A stretch of DNA of 13,632 bases from an uncultured Faecalibacterium sp. (GTDB taxonomy: Bacteria > Bacillota > Clostridia > Oscillospirales > Ruminococcaceae), in NCBI GenBank assembly GCA_934525405.1, contig CAKSZF010000037.1, positions 1-13,632 of the forward strand, in the 5' to 3' direction. Positions 11,607 through 13,632 of this stretch are shown here, one piece after another. Made by a program: the position numbers and the translations under genes. Below the pieces are notes generated by a model. The model did no database searches, was not told the DNA's origin, and saw only the letters and a program-made list of their open reading frames with translations. Positions within the stretch are counted from its first letter, which is position 1, and each line of letters opens with the position of its first letter.

Positions 11607-13502
11607 TTGATTGAAGATAAAACAAAGGAGCAACAGCCCACTGCGCAGCCGGTACGGCAGCCCCGCCGCCAGAAGCTGCGTTCGCTGTGGACACAGCTCC
11701 AGTGCCGGGGGGTGCTGCGGCGGCACAGGATGCGCCGCAAGCGTCAGCACCGCTGGGAAAAGTTGTGGCGCAAGCTGCTGCATAACCCCGTAGCGCCCAT
11801 AGTGGGCGAGACGCTGTACGCCGTAGGCTTTTCTGCCGAGTATGCCGTTGTTCGCACAGGACGCCGCTTGCAGCACGGCTTGCAGCGTCTGCTGAAAACC
11901 GTCAGAGAATTGCTGAAAAATATCGCATCTATGGCGTTCCCCGGGGCGGCGCAGCTGCTGCGGGATCTGTTCGGTCCAGTAGTGCTTGCCCTGCGGGGCA
12001 CCGGGGCACTGCTGCGCCACGCACATCAGGTGCGCAAGGAGAAAGGCTTTGGCGCGGCGCTGCGCGCAAGCGGACACTTCCTTGCAGAGGGCATTGCAAA
12101 GAACATCCGTCTTGTGCCCCGCATGGCTATGTATGTGCTGCCGGCGGCGGCGCTGGCTGTTATGGTGACCGTGTTCCAGACCACCATCCGCCAGCCCTAC
12201 GCTTTGCAGGTGCAGGTGGACGACAAGACCGTGGGCTATGTGGCCAACGAAGAGGTGTTCAACTCTGCGCTGGAGGCTGTGCAGCAGCGTATCAATTATT
12301 CCGGCGCAGAGCAGGCGCGCTTTACCGTGGAGCCTACTTATTCCGTGACTGTCGCCCATGACGTGATGGACGAAAATGACGTGGCTGACGCCATCCTCAA
12401 AAATTCCAGCGACCAGATCAGCGAGGGCACGGCTTTGTATCTGGACGGCGAGCTGACCGCCGTGTGCGCGGACGGCACCAGCCTGCAACGATACATCAGC
12501 AGCCTGCTGGAACCCTACGAGAACCCCGATGACCCCAACACCACCGTGGGCTTCAACAAGGATGTCACGCTGGAAAACGGCATCTACTTCAACGAGAGCT
12601 TTCAGGAGGAAGCCGAGGTGGAGCAGCTGCTCTCCGGTGTGCAGCAGGCGGAAAAATCCTATACGGTGCAGAGCGGCGATACCATCTGGTCCATTGCCCA
12701 GAAAAACGGCCTGACCGTGAAGGAACTGTGTGAAATGAACACCGGCTTTACCGCCAACGGAGAAAACGGCCTGACCCAGAACTCCAAGATCCTGCCCGGT
12801 GATGCACTGACCGTGGTGCGGGAAGAGGAAACGTTGGAGGTGCGTATCACCAAGGTGGAAAGCTGGGAGGAAGAGATCGCCTACACCACCGAGACTACCA
12901 AATCCAACGAGCTGAACTCCGGTACCAAGCGCGTTACCCAGAAGGGTGAAAACGGCATCCGCACCGTGACGGCACAGCGGGTGTACGATGCAAACGGCAA
13001 TCAGCTTTCCCAGCAGATCCTGAGCACTGTGGTGACCAAGGAGCCAGTGACCGAAAAAATTACGGTGGGTACCAAAAAGGTGTCCTCCGGGGCATCTTAT
13101 ATTACCGGCAGAGGTCAGTTTATCTGGCCGGTGCCCGGCTACCGGTACTGCTCCCGCTGGTACGGCGGCAGCCACAAGGGCGTGGATATCTGCGCCGCCG
13201 CCGGTACGCCCATTTACGCTTCGGCAGGCGGTACGGTGACCAAGGCCGGCTATAACCGCGCCGGTGCGGGCAACGGCTACGGCAACTCCATCATCATCAA
13301 CCATGGCAACGGCTACACCACCGTGTACGCCCACTGCCTGTCGCTGGTGGTGCACGCCGGTCAGTCGGTCAAGCAGGGTCAGCTCATCGGCTATGTGGGC
13401 AGCACCGGACGTTCCAGCGGCAACCACTGCCACTTCGAGATCCGGCGCAACGGCGCTTACGTTTCGCCGCAGACGGTGTTCAACCGCAACAAATATCGGT
13501 AA
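11607..13502 (+). CDS. Membrane-anchored LysM-G5-M23 cell-wall endopeptidase
   Basis: This is a probable peptidoglycan hydrolase or scaffold. The 631-residue protein has an unusual basic cytoplasmic N-region (1-172, many Arg/Lys) and one membrane helix (about 173-191). An extracellular linker (192-350) follows, then LysM (about 351-405, SYTVQSGDTIWSIAQKNGL). A G5-type domain (about 408-490, with VTQKGENGIRTVTAQRVY) and the M23 lysostaphin-type domain (about 505-620) complete it. The M23 zinc residues are visible: His523 and Asp527 in SHKGVDI, His576 in VYAH, and His607/His609 in GNHCHFEI, so it should be active. The TTG start at 11607 has GAAGGAG nine bases upstream. The order LysM-G5-M23 occurs in spore- and division-related hydrolases of clostridia. 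A long hairpin leader and its own promoter precede it; deoD follows on the same strand. Confidence 0.92.
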   Translation: MIEDKTKEQQPTAQPVRQPRRQKLRSLWTQLQCRGVLRRHRMRRKRQHRWEKLWRKLLHNPVAPIVGETLYAVGFSAEYAVVRTGRRLQHGLQRLLKTVRELLKNIASMAFPGAAQLLRDLFGPVVLALRGTGALLRHAHQVRKEKGFGAALRASGHFLAEGIAKNIRLVPRMAMYVLPAAALAVMVTVFQTTIRQPYALQVQVDDKTVGYVANEEVFNSALEAVQQRINYSGAEQARFTVEPTYSVTVAHDVMDENDVADAILKNSSDQISEGTALYLDGELTAVCADGTSLQRYISSLLEPYENPDDPNTTVGFNKDVTLENGIYFNESFQEEAEVEQLLSGVQQAEKSYTVQSGDTIWSIAQKNGLTVKELCEMNTGFTANGENGLTQNSKILPGDALTVVREEETLEVRITKVESWEEEIAYTTETTKSNELNSGTKRVTQKGENGIRTVTAQRVYDANGNQLSQQILSTVVTKEPVTEKITVGTKKVSSGASYITGRGQFIWPVPGYRYCSRWYGGSHKGVDICAAAGTPIYASAGGTVTKAGYNRAGAGNGYGNSIIINHGNGYTTVYAHCLSLVVHAGQSVKQGQLIGYVGSTGRSSGNHCHFEIRRNGAYVSPQTVFNRNKYR

Positions 13503-13504
13503 AT

Positions 13505-13543
13505 AGCAGCAAGGGCTTTTCCGCAGGGGAAAATCCCTCTGCT
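13505..13543 (+). other. Intercistronic hairpin before deoD
   Basis: AGCAG/CTGCT, AGGG/CCCT and TTTTCC/GGAAAA stack into one long hairpin with a GCAGG-type loop. No T-run follows, so it looks more like a processing or stability hairpin, or a partial terminator, than a full terminator. deoD may therefore be co-transcribed with the upstream hydrolase. Confidence 0.5.
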
Positions 13544-13572
13544 GTATCATGAATAAAAAGGAGAGATCATCT

Positions 13573-13632
13573 ATGTCTACCCCTCACATCAGCGCAGAAA
13601 TGGGCGATTTCGCCAAGACAGTCCTTATGCCG
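13573..13632 (+). CDS. deoD: Purine nucleoside phosphorylase DeoD (5' end only)
   Basis: DeoD splits purine (deoxy)ribonucleosides with phosphate in the salvage pathway. Only the first 20 codons are present, MSTPHISAEMGDFAKTVLMP, which match the highly conserved N-terminus of the hexameric DeoD family (MSTPHI-AEMGDFA--VLMPGDPLRA). The ribosome site AAGGAG (13558-13563) is nine bases before the ATG. The rest lies beyond the window. Confidence 0.88.
   Translation, partial: MSTPHISAEMGDFAKTVLMP

Noticed and set aside
10965..13550. 861-codon open frame on the minus strand
   Set aside because: It lies wholly antisense to the pseudouridine synthase and the LysM-G5-M23 genes, which have clear motifs, starts and ribosome sites. 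The translation is low-information His/Gln/Gly/Leu-rich, typical of the mirror frame of GC-rich genes.

Overview
The window looks like a chromosomal piece of a gut Oscillospiraceae (Clostridium cluster IV) bacterium, most likely Faecalibacterium or a very close relative. The grounds are GC-rich coding DNA, endospore-type sigma genes, and above all a 146-residue protein whose N-terminus and fold pattern match, from memory, the 'microbial anti-inflammatory molecule' (MAM) known from F. prausnitzii. No database search was possible, so the genus is an inference.

Layout. At 1-450 a tRNA-Ala(GGC) on the minus strand lies behind a consensus promoter, with two truncated copies of its own 5' half in a 120-bp tandem duplication between promoter and gene. 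At 546-1335 (minus) is thiT, the thiamine ECF S-component, with a full riboswitch unit: promoter, TPP aptamer and intrinsic attenuator. At 1409-1657 (+) is spoIIID. From 4772 down to 1725 (minus) runs the mother-cell/forespore block spoIIGA - sigE - sigG. It is interrupted twice: by a MITE-like repeat between spoIIGA and sigE, and by a small convergent locus between sigE and sigG. That locus encodes a 36-residue membrane peptide with an apparent antisense RNA and looks like an unlisted type I toxin-antitoxin module. At 5030-5470 (+) is the MAM-like double-glycine peptide with its own promoter and terminator, followed by a second copy of the MITE-like repeat.

From 5799 an operon encodes NAD+ synthase (nadE), a membrane-anchored NusG-II protein and a LytR-CpsA-Psr cell-wall ligase, closed by hairpins. 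At 10059-10404 (minus) is rnpB, the RNase P RNA. Divergent from it is an RluA/RluD-family pseudouridine synthase; the two promoters appear to share one palindromic -35 hexamer. Next is a LysM-G5-M23 cell-wall hydrolase with a hairpin-rich leader and a TTG start. The window ends in the first 20 codons of deoD.

How the parts work together. SpoIIGA would process pro-sigmaE; sigmaE normally drives spoIIID; sigG carries a near-perfect sigmaG autoregulatory promoter. These four sporulation genes have no visible lesions although Faecalibacterium is regarded as non-sporing. Most of the rest is housekeeping: thiamine uptake, NAD synthesis, RNA processing and modification, cell wall, purine salvage. 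The most unusual items are the sigE-sigG small locus, the MAM-like gene, the shared -35 promoter pair and the tRNA 5'-half array.
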